From positions 30,047 through 94,046 of the forward strand of contig NZ_JAFYHP010000026.1 in assembly GCF_017539065.1 (NCBI RefSeq): 64,000 bases of DNA, given 5' to 3'. Source of the DNA: Methanobrevibacter sp. (GTDB lineage Archaea; Methanobacteriota; Methanobacteria; Methanobacteriales; Methanobacteriaceae). The notes under the pieces were generated by a model. The model was not told the DNA's origin. It saw only the letters and a list, made by a program, of their open reading frames with translations, and made no database searches. Made by a program: the position numbers and the translations under genes. This document shows positions 1 through 8,371 of the stretch, in pieces; positions within the stretch are counted from its first letter, which is position 1; every line of letters starts with the position of its first letter.

Positions 1-1058
1 ATTTCCCCTTTTTTAACAAGATCAACATCATCTACATCATCTGCAATAGATATTGTTACAATATCCGGATTCAAATCACATCCGGAGTATCCTATTGCTG
101 AGACAATTCTTCCCCAATTAGGATCTCCTCCGAATACTGCTGATTTAAATAAACTTGAAGATATTATGGATTTTGCTGCAAGACGTGCATCTTCATCATT
201 TTTTGCACCACACACATTTGCTTCAATAAATTTGGTGGCACCTTCACCATCACGGGCCATTTTCTTAGCCAAATCAATGCATAAATAATTTAAAGCATCT
301 TGGAAGTTTGAATCGATTTCACCATCTTTTATGACATTTACCCCTGAGGCACCATTTGCCATCATTAAACATGTATCATTTGTACTTTCATCCCCATCAA
401 CGACAATCATGTTAAAACTGATATCAGCAGATGCCTTTAATGCTTTTTTAATCTCATCTGATGGAATAATGGCATCAGTTACAATAAATGACAACATTGT
501 CCCCATATTAGGAGCAATCATTCCACTACCTTTAGTGATTCCTGCAATTCTTACAGTCTCGCCATTAGTTAATGTAACTTCAACAGCACATTCTTTTGGA
601 AATGTATCAGTTGTCATTATGGCCTTTGCAGCTGCAAGGGAATTTTCAGGACTATTGCCCAATTTAGATAAAGATTCAAATGCAACTTTGGAAATAATGT
701 CGATTGGCATTTCACGACCAATAACTCCGGTTGATGAAATAGCTATCTCATCCTTTGGCAATTTTAAATCATTGGATACTAATTCCACTAAGGTTTCACA
801 ATCTTTAAATCCTTGTTGGCCAGTAAAACAATTAGCATTCCCGCTATTTACAAAAACTGCGGAAACGATTCCTTTTTTTAAAACATTTTTTGTATACTTA
901 ACAGGAGCGGCAACTACTTTATTTGAAGTGAAAACCGCTGAAGCACTACTGTTAGGACAAACAATAATGCTAACACCATATTTTCCTTCGCGAGCTCCGG
1001 ATACTTTTAGATTTTCAATTACTGAAAATCCTCCATCAAGTTCTTTAATATAATTCAT
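1..1058 (-). CDS. argJ: ArgJ, glutamate N-acetyltransferase (3' end cut off by window edge)
   Basis: Translation from the ATG at 1058 gives about 352 residues of an ArgJ ornithine acetyltransferase, which makes N-acetylglutamate and releases ornithine in the arginine pathway. The ArgJ hallmark KGSGMIAPNMGTML is present. Thr187 in its GTML part is the residue where the family cleaves itself into alpha and beta chains and which then acts as nucleophile. Later motifs (VDGDESTND, ARDGEGATKF, GGDPNWGRI) also fit. ArgJ proteins are about 390-410 residues, so only the last few dozen are missing. It is last in a minus-strand run behind the genes at 1073-3720, 14 bp after the preceding stop. The long open frame on the opposite strand here is a shadow. 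Confidence 0.95.
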   Translation of the reverse strand, partial: MNYIKELDGGFSVIENLKVSGAREGKYGVSIIVCPNSSASAVFTSNKVVAAPVKYTKNVLKKGIVSAVFVNSGNANCFTGQQGFKDCETLVELVSNDLKLPKDEIAISSTGVIGREMPIDIISKVAFESLSKLGNSPENSLAAAKAIMTTDTFPKECAVEVTLTNGETVRIAGITKGSGMIAPNMGTMLSFIVTDAIIPSDEIKKALKASADISFNMIVVDGDESTNDTCLMMANGASGVNVIKDGEIDSNFQDALNYLCIDLAKKMARDGEGATKFIEANVCGAKNDEDARLAAKSIISSSLFKSAVFGGDPNWGRIVSAIGYSGCDLNPDIVTISIADDVDDVDLVKKGE

Positions 1059-1072
1059 AAAAATCACAGAAA

Positions 1073-1477
1073 TTATTCTTCAACCGTCTGATATTCTATC
1101 TCTGTCAGTGTAGACGTATTTTCATTATAATCGACACGATCAACATCGGCATCGAATAAATAAACATCATCAGTCTGGTTTACATTGCTGGTCATTTCTT
1201 TGGTAACATTTTCATAATGGGGTCCATCATCACTACCATCACTCAAACTTAATGAAACGCCAATTCCGGCACCAATAACAAATGCAATTAATGCAATAAT
1301 CATTATGAAAACAAGAGACTTATTAGCTTTTCTTTTTGGTTTATTTCTCTTATTTATAGGGGGCCTTTTTGGTTGGGCGAATTTACGAGTATTATTTCTT
1401 CTCCTTCTTCTTCTAGAATTTTTTTGTTGACCGTTTCCAGGTCGCAATACTCGTTTATCGTCTTTTTTTCGTCTCAT
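1073..1477 (-). CDS. Small polybasic single-span membrane protein, unknown function
   Basis: 134 residues. The first ~50 are extremely basic, with runs of Arg and Lys. One hydrophobic helix follows (about residues 54-78), then an acidic, Asn- and Thr-containing tail with possible N-glycosylation sites. By the positive-inside rule the basic part is cytoplasmic, where it could bind nucleic acid or phospholipid, and the acidic tail is outside. No family recognised. It lies 22 bp downstream of the cyclase-like gene and upstream of argJ in the same orientation, so co-transcription is likely. The function is unknown. Confidence 0.75.
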   Translation of the reverse strand: MRRKKDDKRVLRPGNGQQKNSRRRRRRNNTRKFAQPKRPPINKRNKPKRKANKSLVFIMIIALIAFVIGAGIGVSLSLSDGSDDGPHYENVTKEMTSNVNQTDDVYLFDADVDRVDYNENTSTLTEIEYQTVEE

Positions 1478-1499
1478 ATTATCTTTATTCTGATTTATT

Positions 1500-2702
1500 T
1501 TAAGAAACTAATGCATATACAAGAGCTAAAATTACCCCAATGAAGCTGAATATTCCTAATCCTAAAATTGACATTAAATAAGCAAATAAAAATACAAAAA
1601 TGAACACACCAATTAATTTAGGTTTTTCATTTTCAACTAAGTTAATCAATGTCCTTGTGAATTCAGACGGAATATTATAAGCATATAATCCATTAGCTAA
1701 TTCGAAAACAACTAATGACAATGGAGCCGCAGACTCTAAATCATCAACTATTTGAGCTCTTTCACCTGCTTCACGCCTACTTCTTCCAATACCTGCTCTT
1801 ATTTTTGCACCATTGTCCAATGCAAACCAAGCAGCATCGAGTCCTGCACGAATTGCTAAGTCTTTTGATGGGAATCTTGCAATAAAATCGTCTCCACCTT
1901 CTCTGTAACCTTCTAATTCGCCGTCACACTCAGTTTCAATGAAATTTTTGATTGCAGTCATTAAATCAACAAGTTGAGTTCTGCCGTTTTTATTGATAAA
2001 TTTAGTAGAATCAATCAAATCAATGAATAAGTAATTTTCTAAATCAACAGGCCTTGATTCTTGAAGCAAAAATGGTGAATCAAATACTAATGCATATTCC
2101 CCACCAAGTTTAGTGAATGAAATACCTGGAAAACTACCTATATTTTGAGTATAATGAATTGCCCGTTCGATTGCAGCCGCACCAGTCATTCCAACAGCAG
2201 ATGTGACTTGCATTCCTTCAGACAAACCTATTCCGATTAATTCAATAGCGACACGTATAGCATCATTCTTACTTAACATTTTTGCAACAAGTTCTGTTGC
2301 TGTTTTTTCCACAATCTCCCCTTTTTCATTTTGAATGATTTTAACAAATATATCAATCAAACGGGAAGGATGCTGAATTTCTAGGTAAAGATAACGGTCA
2401 CTACCCATTATAATATTGCTTACTAAAGCATATTCTTCTATTTTATTTTCCGCAGGTTTTAGTTCATGGAAAGTATAATCTTTCGGGAGATTTTCTGCAC
2501 CCACGTCACGGATTAGATTTTTTAAAATTGTATCTGAAGTTATTTCTGCTTTTTCAATTTCAAAGAGAATAGTTTGAGTGTAATTGAATAATTCTACATA
2601 CTCTGTCTCTAAAGAGTTTGTTGGAAAAAATTTAGTTCCAACAGCAATGGGTTTAAGCTTAGTTGTAAACTTAATAAAAGACTTAGTTAGACTATTAGCC
2701 AT
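1500..2702 (-). CDS. Membrane-anchored class III cyclase / GGDEF-like protein
   Basis: 400 residues. Residues about 220-330 resemble the palm fold of class III nucleotidyl cyclases and GGDEF enzymes: LFIDLIDSTKF (Asp228, Asp231) matches the first metal-binding strand, and EGGDDFIARF (Asp271/272) the second. An amphipathic AIRAGLDAAWFAL helix and an IRAGIGRSRRE strand follow. The usual Asn/Arg pair of active adenylyl cyclases is not evident after the ERAQIVDDLESAAPLS stretch, so activity is uncertain. Residues 1-215 are an unrecognised, possibly sensory, region. Two hydrophobic helices (about 355-400) anchor the C-terminus. The start overlaps the end of the RNase gene by 8 bp, which implies translational coupling. 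The cyclase assignment is an inference from motifs only. Confidence 0.6.
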   Translation of the reverse strand: MANSLTKSFIKFTTKLKPIAVGTKFFPTNSLETEYVELFNYTQTILFEIEKAEITSDTILKNLIRDVGAENLPKDYTFHELKPAENKIEEYALVSNIIMGSDRYLYLEIQHPSRLIDIFVKIIQNEKGEIVEKTATELVAKMLSKNDAIRVAIELIGIGLSEGMQVTSAVGMTGAAAIERAIHYTQNIGSFPGISFTKLGGEYALVFDSPFLLQESRPVDLENYLFIDLIDSTKFINKNGRTQLVDLMTAIKNFIETECDGELEGYREGGDDFIARFPSKDLAIRAGLDAAWFALDNGAKIRAGIGRSRREAGERAQIVDDLESAAPLSLVVFELANGLYAYNIPSEFTRTLINLVENEKPKLIGVFIFVFLFAYLMSILGLGIFSFIGVILALVYALVS

Positions 2703-3720
2703 CTAAGCCCCCTCCCTTCTCTAATTCAATCTCAAATTCCCCTGGTTTTTCTAAAAGCATGTCTGGTTTTACGGATACAAATGGGAATTTCCAGGACCCA
2801 AGCCTTCCGGCAATAGTGCTTGCAATATTTCTTGAATTTCTTTTAATGAATACTTCATCATGCTCACTTACACGCACTAAAATATTATATGGAGCAGTTT
2901 CTGTAACTTCATCTGCAAGCAAAATATTTAATTCAAAGGTTCCTGGTTTTGTAAATAAATCATTACGTACTGCAATTAAAGGTTTTTTCTCAAGACCTAA
3001 TCTATCTGCAACAGTAACAGAAATGTTACCTGCATTTTTTACAGCAATTTTATAATCTTTAGGATGCACCAATACAAAAATCACATATGGAGCGGCTATT
3101 TCTACATCATCTACCATTTCTACAATCTTATTAAACATTGGTATTTTTGCAAAAATATTTTCCAGTTTGGATTCTGCATTATTCTCATTATCAATACGAA
3201 TAATAGCTTGTTTAGCAATATTTAATGGAGAAATTTCTAATCCTTCTTTGCCTTTATAAATTTCCCATTTTTTGAAGTTTAATTCTTTAATAATTTCATC
3301 ACAAATGTGTTGAAGAATATTTTTATCTTTTTTAGGTTTTTTTGGTTTTCCGAAGGTGAGTCTTCCTCTATCAATAATGAATGGTATTCTCATTGAAGAT
3401 ATATTTCTAAATTCAGCAGCATAATCTCTGAATTTATCATTTGACAAGATTTTTGCTTTTTCACGAGTAGCAATATCTAAAATAAAATGATCTGCATCAT
3501 TTCCCGCTGGAACTTCTTCTACATTCTCATTTTCCAACAATTTCAAAAAGTTTTCCTTATCATCAATATCATGACGAAGTGATGCATCGGCAATAATTAC
3601 AAATTCATCTTCACTTTCTTCTAATGCTTTAACAGCTGCAAGGATATTGGACAATTGAGGTTGTCCATTTTCGTTTTTAACATGATAAGCTACATTAGAA
3701 GCATCTACAACAACTTTCAT
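2695..3720 (-). CDS. NYN/PIN-type (Zc3h12a-like) ribonuclease with two C-terminal repeats
   Basis: 341 residues. The N-terminal ~120 match the NYN/Zc3h12a-like nuclease fold: VVVDASNVAYH (Asp6, Asn9), IIADASLRHDI (Asp45), NDADHFILDIA (Asp75, Asp77) and ILSNDKFRDY (Asp95, Asp99) supply an acidic metal site for RNA cleavage. A Lys/Pro-rich hinge (about 124-133) leads to a C-terminal half with two similar ~60-residue units (about 209-267 and 275-334). Each starts APY and carries a KPGxFE motif near its end. They may bind RNA or a ligand. A TATA-like AT stretch lies at about 3745-3757. The gene heads the operon, and its end overlaps the cyclase-like gene. The nuclease family is clear; the substrate is unknown. 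Confidence 0.8.
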   Translation of the reverse strand: MKVVVDASNVAYHVKNENGQPQLSNILAAVKALEESEDEFVIIADASLRHDIDDKENFLKLLENENVEEVPAGNDADHFILDIATREKAKILSNDKFRDYAAEFRNISSMRIPFIIDRGRLTFGKPKKPKKDKNILQHICDEIIKELNFKKWEIYKGKEGLEISPLNIAKQAIIRIDNENNAESKLENIFAKIPMFNKIVEMVDDVEIAAPYVIFVLVHPKDYKIAVKNAGNISVTVADRLGLEKKPLIAVRNDLFTKPGTFELNILLADEVTETAPYNILVRVSEHDEVFIKRNSRNIASTIAGRLGSWKFPFVSVKPDMLLEKPGEFEIELEKGGGLDG

Positions 3721-3737
3721 AATATCACCTTAAATTA

Positions 3738-3760
3738 ATTCAGTTTATTATATATATTCT
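3738..3760 (-). promoter_or_regulatory. TATA-like promoter of the RNase/cyclase operon
   Basis: On the minus strand the sequence AATATATATAATAAAC forms an archaeal TATA-like element. The RNase ATG at 3720 lies about 25-30 bp downstream, and GGTGATATT just before the ATG serves as binding site, so the leader must be short. This suggests the operon starts separately from the upstream NAC-phosphoesterase pair. Confidence 0.45.
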
Positions 3761-3780
3761 ATTCAATATTTAAATCTATT

Positions 3781-4524
3781 TTAAAATTTATTTCTTGGAT
3801 ATTTTCCAAATAAGAATTTTTCACCATTGACTTCATTTAGATAAATTTCAATTTCGTTTTCAGTTATATCATAAACAATATATGAATTTTTGTTTTTACC
3901 TCTAAGCTTATTAGAAGCTATTGAACCGGCATTAACAATTATAGTCTCATTTAATTTCCAAATATTCGGAACATGTTTGTGTCCAGATAAAACTAAATCC
4001 ACTTCATGTGTTGTTAGGGTTTTTAATATGTCCCCCGCATCTGATAAAACATTACGTTCACGTCCAGTTTGAGGAATTGGAACAATATGATGATGCAAAG
4101 CAACAATTGTAAAATTTTCATTAATGACACATTCGTCTAATTGATGTTCCAACCACATGTGCTGAGGGTTTCCAACATGACCTGTATCTTGATCAGGAGA
4201 ACTGCTGTCAAGCCCTATAACAGTAAAATCATCATCCATAGTTAATTTCCAACTTTTCTCGCCAATTAACTCTTCGAATGTTTGATAACCTAAATTACGG
4301 GCATCGTGGTTTCCTGGAACTGCAAACAATGGAGCTTCAAACATTTCTAAATATTTAGTGGATTGCTCAAACTCCCTATAATAACCATTGTTTGTAATAT
4401 CTCCAGTTAAAATAATCATATCCGGCTGTAAATCATTTATTTCACTTACAGCAAGCTTAAATGTCTCTTCATCAAATGTGGCTTCTGATATATGCAAATC
4501 AGAAATGTGTGCAATTAAAGTCAT
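3781..4524 (-). CDS. Calcineurin-like metallophosphoesterase (Icc/CpdA-like)
   Basis: 247 residues with the full metallophosphoesterase signature: HISDLHIS, ILTGDITNNG, VPGNHDAR, an ALHHHIVP motif and VLSGHKHVP, all dinuclear-metal ligands. It begins directly with the catalytic domain and has no signal peptide, so it is cytoplasmic. This architecture resembles CpdA/Icc-type phosphodiesterases, some of which cleave cyclic nucleotides, but the superfamily is broad and the substrate cannot be read from sequence. It starts 5 bp after the NAC gene stop and is probably co-transcribed with it. Its position next to the cyclase-like/RNase operon is suggestive only. Confidence 0.88.
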   Translation of the reverse strand: MTLIAHISDLHISEATFDEETFKLAVSEINDLQPDMIILTGDITNNGYYREFEQSTKYLEMFEAPLFAVPGNHDARNLGYQTFEELIGEKSWKLTMDDDFTVIGLDSSSPDQDTGHVGNPQHMWLEHQLDECVINENFTIVALHHHIVPIPQTGRERNVLSDAGDILKTLTTHEVDLVLSGHKHVPNIWKLNETIIVNAGSIASNKLRGKNKNSYIVYDITENEIEIYLNEVNGEKFLFGKYPRNKF

Positions 4525-4529
4525 ATTAT

Positions 4530-4880
4530 CTATTGATTTAATTTCATGATAGCTTCTGCAAGATCTCCTTTACATTCTTCAAGTGCTTCTCTTGCTTTAT
4601 CTGCACTAACACCTGCACTATTAGCTACCATTTCGACATCTTCATCAGGAATCTCAATTTCATATTCTAATTCTACTTCACGGGCTTTACCTTCAACTTG
4701 ATATGTTTCTTGCCCCATTATATTCATTAAACTTACATTAGGATTATCAATAATTAATTCTTTATCTTCAAAACGGATAATGACTTCTTGAACTCCTTGA
4801 AGTTCGTCCATTTTCATACCCATTTTCTTCATTTGTCTTTCCATTTGCTTCATTTGTTTTTTATTCATACCAGGTATCAT
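4530..4880 (-). CDS. nac: Nascent polypeptide-associated complex protein (archaeal NAC)
   Basis: Archaeal NAC, which binds nascent chains at the ribosome exit tunnel as a homodimer. The protein begins MIPGMNKKQMKQMERQMKK, a Met/Lys-rich ribosome-contact helix. A NAC beta-barrel follows (about residues 33-70), then a C-terminal UBA domain (SADKAREALEECKGDLAEAI). The ATG at 4880 is preceded by GAAGG at 8 nt. A TTG five codons upstream (4895) is in frame, but the ribosome binding site sequence lies within that stretch, so the longer form is unlikely. Length about 116 residues, normal for the family. Confidence 0.93.
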   Translation of the reverse strand: MIPGMNKKQMKQMERQMKKMGMKMDELQGVQEVIIRFEDKELIIDNPNVSLMNIMGQETYQVEGKAREVELEYEIEIPDEDVEMVANSAGVSADKAREALEECKGDLAEAIMKLNQ

Positions 4881-4965
4881 ATTTAAAACCTTCAATATAA
4901 TTTAACTATTTATAAATATGTTAATAATTATTATTTAAATTTACTTAAATTAAAAAAAACACGGA

Positions 4966-6108
4966 CTAATCTGTGAATCCATAAATTTCAGTTTCAAAAG
5001 TTTTAGCAACATCTTTTAAAACTTCAGGAATGTTTATTTGTTGCGGGCATTCCTCAATACATACTTCACATTCAATACAATCAGAAGCTATTCCCACACC
5101 ATCAAGCTTTGAATAATTTAAATAAGCATTTCCATGGGGTGTCCACTCATCAGTATCCAAAAGCTTATGTTTATTGTATAAATCAAATAATCTGGCAATA
5201 TCAATTTCTTCAGAACATGAATCCACGCAATATCGGCATTTTGTACAATTTACAGTGATATTATTGTTGATAATCTCTGAAACCTCTTCAAGAATAGTTA
5301 ATTCCTCATCATTTAAAGGATCGGCATTATTAAATTCTTCAATATTATTTTCAAGTTGTTCTAGGTTACTTGCGCCTGTTAAAACAACACAAACGTCATC
5401 AAGATTAGCTACAAATCTCATTGCCCATGAAACAATTGATCTGTCAGGGTTATACTCTTTCATTAATTTCTCAGCTTCTTTTGGAACGTCGGCTAAAAAT
5501 CCGCCTTTATACGGTTCCATAATCATTATGGATTTATTATATTTTCTTGCAACTTCCCAACATTTTTTAGCTTCAATATTTTCATCTTCCCAATCAAGAT
5601 AATTAATTTGAAGCAACACAAATTCCAATTCAGGATGTTCAAATAAAATTTCTTCTAAAAATTCAGAATTCCCATGAGTGGATATTCCAATATGCTTAAT
5701 GTATCCCTCTTCTTTTTTCTTTTGAATGAATGAGAATAAGTCTACATTTTTCCATGCATTTTCTGTGAATCCGCTAACATTATGCAACATGAAATAATCA
5801 ATGTAGTCAACACCACAATTTTCAAGTTGTTGGTTGAAAATTGGTTCCAATTGTGATTCTTCAGTGATGATGAATAATGGCAATTTAGTTGAAATTTTAA
5901 ATGATTCGCGCGGATATCTGTCAACGACACATTTTTTAAATGTTTGTTCCCCTATACCTTCATGATAGACGAATGCAGTGTCAAAATGATTGAATCCCGC
6001 ATCCATATATGCATCTACCATCTTATTGACTTGTTCATAATCTATATTTGTAAAATCATTTTCATCCAATAATGGAAGTCTCATCATCCCCATGCCTAAT
6101 TTTGCCAT
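4966..6108 (-). CDS. Aldo/keto reductase with C-terminal 2x[4Fe-4S] ferredoxin domain
   Basis: 380 residues. An aldo/keto reductase barrel (about 1-270) carries the catalytic Asp and Tyr in HFDTAFVYHEG, the Lys in ISTKLP and the His in YFMLHNVSG. The C-terminal part has two cysteine clusters, CTKCRYCVDSC and CIECEVCIEECP, expected to bind two [4Fe-4S] centres. The arrangement suggests electron transfer between ferredoxin and a carbonyl substrate or NAD(P)H. It follows an acyltransferase gene by 18 bp in the same direction. The substrate is unknown. Confidence 0.92.
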   Translation of the reverse strand: MAKLGMGMMRLPLLDENDFTNIDYEQVNKMVDAYMDAGFNHFDTAFVYHEGIGEQTFKKCVVDRYPRESFKISTKLPLFIITEESQLEPIFNQQLENCGVDYIDYFMLHNVSGFTENAWKNVDLFSFIQKKKEEGYIKHIGISTHGNSEFLEEILFEHPELEFVLLQINYLDWEDENIEAKKCWEVARKYNKSIMIMEPYKGGFLADVPKEAEKLMKEYNPDRSIVSWAMRFVANLDDVCVVLTGASNLEQLENNIEEFNNADPLNDEELTILEEVSEIINNNITVNCTKCRYCVDSCSEEIDIARLFDLYNKHKLLDTDEWTPHGNAYLNYSKLDGVGIASDCIECEVCIEECPQQINIPEVLKDVAKTFETEIYGFTD

Positions 6109-6126
6109 AAAAACACATCCCTCTTT

Positions 6127-7212
6127 TTATTTAGCTCCAATAACCTTATTAATATATGGTACTTTCTCTAATAAATACATAGTCAGCATTGAACTTATTA
6201 CAATTAATATAAATATTTCTATGAAATTTGTATAAAATTCATGGTAAGGCAAAATCTGAGAATAAATGCACAGGAATAATCCTTGAATCAAATAAATACC
6301 ATAACTATATTTTGCAATATCGAAAACAATCCGTCTGAATAATTTATCTAATGTTTCATTAAAGTTTAAGTTTATATTAAATTTGTGGAAATTCTTGAAC
6401 AATAAGAATATTCCCGCCACCTCAACAGATAAGAACAATGAATACCTATTTACTGTGTGAAACTCGGATGTTGTTGAATACATTGTTACATTGACAATTG
6501 TTAGAGCTGCTGAGACTAATATTAATGCTAGGGCGAAATAAGGATTGTTAAGAAGTTTTCTTTCAGTGTGCCTTAAATAATACCCTAAGACAACAAGGCC
6601 TATCGGGCTTGTAAAGTAAGACAGCTTAATTGGGAAATCAACATTGATGGTAAAGTCAAATAAACAGGTAACCAACCATATCACCAAGAAGTATTCAGCT
6701 TCTTTTAAATCAGAATGGAGCAGCCATTTATTGAATACCGGCATGATCAGATAAGTTCCCAATATCATCCAGAAGAACCAATAAGGCGAAAACCCTGGAG
6801 ATTTGGCCATGAAAACACCTTGCATGAATGTGAGTATGGAATTGATGTCAAAGTGGTATATGAACTTAAATCCAAAGTAATATGAGATTATGATGGCAAT
6901 GACTCCAGTCACGGATCCCCAAAAGATAAATGGGCCGACAATTCTTGGAATTCGCTTTCCTAAAAATTCCCTGATTGTCCAAACGCGACCAAGGGATAAT
7001 GCTCCTGCCAACATTAAGAATAAATCTACACCAAATCTGAAACAGTTCCCAGTAATTTGTGCGAAAATCCATCTTAAAGAAGGTATTGTACTATATTCTG
7101 CCATTACATGCATTCTTGTAACGGCATAAACATGAACAACAATAACCGACAGTATTGCCGCTGCCCTTAGAGCATCTAAATAAAAAATACGCTTTGATTT
7201 CTTAACTGTCAT
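6127..7212 (-). CDS. Acyltransferase-3 family membrane protein (first of two)
   Basis: About 361 residues and roughly ten hydrophobic segments. The family start pattern is present: RIFYLDALRAAAILSVIVVH, with the conserved Asp-Arg and the His of the first membrane helix. Members move acetyl or other acyl groups onto exported sugars or lipids at the membrane. The ATG at 7212 is preceded by GCAGGATT; a GTG at 7224 would add four residues. A paralogue lies immediately upstream at 7268-8332 in the same orientation. A role in modifying cell-surface glycans is inferred. Confidence 0.87.
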   Translation of the reverse strand: MTVKKSKRIFYLDALRAAAILSVIVVHVYAVTRMHVMAEYSTIPSLRWIFAQITGNCFRFGVDLFLMLAGALSLGRVWTIREFLGKRIPRIVGPFIFWGSVTGVIAIIISYYFGFKFIYHFDINSILTFMQGVFMAKSPGFSPYWFFWMILGTYLIMPVFNKWLLHSDLKEAEYFLVIWLVTCLFDFTINVDFPIKLSYFTSPIGLVVLGYYLRHTERKLLNNPYFALALILVSAALTIVNVTMYSTTSEFHTVNRYSLFLSVEVAGIFLLFKNFHKFNINLNFNETLDKLFRRIVFDIAKYSYGIYLIQGLFLCIYSQILPYHEFYTNFIEIFILIVISSMLTMYLLEKVPYINKVIGAK

Positions 7213-7267
7213 AATCCTGCCCACAACATTTCCTTTTTCTCTTAAACATCACCAGAAAATTTTCGCA

Positions 7268-8332
7268 TTACTTTACCCCACTGCCAATTTTTAATATTGG
7301 TATTTTACTCATAACATAAATTAGAGTCCATGACATTCCGATAATGATTACCGCGGCCAATGGGAAGTAGATAAATATGTTTTTGTAACCCCACCAGCGC
7401 ATAAATCCAAAACGGTGCAAGTACAACAGGATAATATAATGGGAGAAGTAGATTCCAAAACTGCATGAACTGAACGTTACGATGATTTTACCAAGAGTCT
7501 GTTCTTTTATAGGTTTTATATTATCTGAAATCATCTTAACGTCCGCATATTTAAATGCAATGAATACACCCATGGTTTCCATTACCACAAATATGTCGAA
7601 CAGGTCAATAGGAGCTAATGCGAATCCTCCCAATCCCTTATAATAAATCTTTAAGAAATGGCCAGTGATTCCTACAATGAACATCAAAACTCCAATTAAA
7701 AACATCTTATTGTTTGAATACTTGAATTCATGATTATGGATATAGGAACCTAATATAAAGTAACCCAATACGGGGAAGAAGTTAAATACTACCCTGAAGT
7801 CATGTTTTATGTGCTGGTCATTGAAAAATCCCACAGCTACAAGCACAGACAATATGATTGTAATTATGATCAGATATCTTGAACCGAAATCCCCATATTC
7901 TCTGATGAAACTGCTTAAGACAGGAATCAATAAATAAACCCCGATTAAAGACCATATGAACCAGAACAATTCACATAATGGATGGATTCCGAATGTTATT
8001 TCATAGGCATATTGCAATGTGAACTCATAATGCCATATTAAAACGCCTAAAATCATATAAACAATGATCCAAAAGGCAAAAGGCAAAAATACACGCTTGA
8101 ATCGCTTTTCCAAGAATAATTTAATATCATGCTTTCTTGTCAGCAGCAATGCTCCACTAACAGTGAAAAATAAGGGAACGCCAATTCTTGTTAAAGAAAA
8201 AACTGCTGAGCAAATCTGCCAACTCGCAAAATCATGCGAAAAAATACGTATTAAATGACCCAAAACCACTAAAATAATAGCTAAGGATCTTACTTCATCT
8301 AAATATAAAATACGATTAGGAGAAATTTTCAT
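7268..8332 (-). CDS. Acyltransferase-3 family membrane protein (second of two)
   Basis: 354 residues, multi-span. It begins with the family pattern RILYLDEVRSLAIILVVLGH, with conserved Asp/Arg and His, and ends in a helix-rich region without an extra domain. It is clearly related to, but diverged from, the gene just downstream (6127-7212), and is likely a tandem paralogue with a different acceptor. Only 39 bp separate its start from the divergent tag gene, so the two promoters must overlap. Confidence 0.87.
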   Translation of the reverse strand: MKISPNRILYLDEVRSLAIILVVLGHLIRIFSHDFASWQICSAVFSLTRIGVPLFFTVSGALLLTRKHDIKLFLEKRFKRVFLPFAFWIIVYMILGVLIWHYEFTLQYAYEITFGIHPLCELFWFIWSLIGVYLLIPVLSSFIREYGDFGSRYLIIITIILSVLVAVGFFNDQHIKHDFRVVFNFFPVLGYFILGSYIHNHEFKYSNNKMFLIGVLMFIVGITGHFLKIYYKGLGGFALAPIDLFDIFVVMETMGVFIAFKYADVKMISDNIKPIKEQTLGKIIVTFSSCSFGIYFSHYIILLYLHRFGFMRWWGYKNIFIYFPLAAVIIIGMSWTLIYVMSKIPILKIGSGVK

Positions 8333-8371
8333 TAAATAAATATTTAAATTAAGTTTCTAATAAGTATTTTT

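Noticed and set aside
331..1053. A 240-residue open frame on the plus strand
   Set aside because: It is antisense to argJ, whose conserved motifs are on the minus strand.
1500..2702. CRISPR type III Cas10 fragment
   Set aside because: GGDD motif and palm-like strands are present, but there is no HD domain, no Cas genes and no array; the class III cyclase reading fits better.
4530..4895. Longer NAC form from TTG 4895
   Set aside because: The binding site GAAGG lies inside that extension and fits the ATG at 4880.
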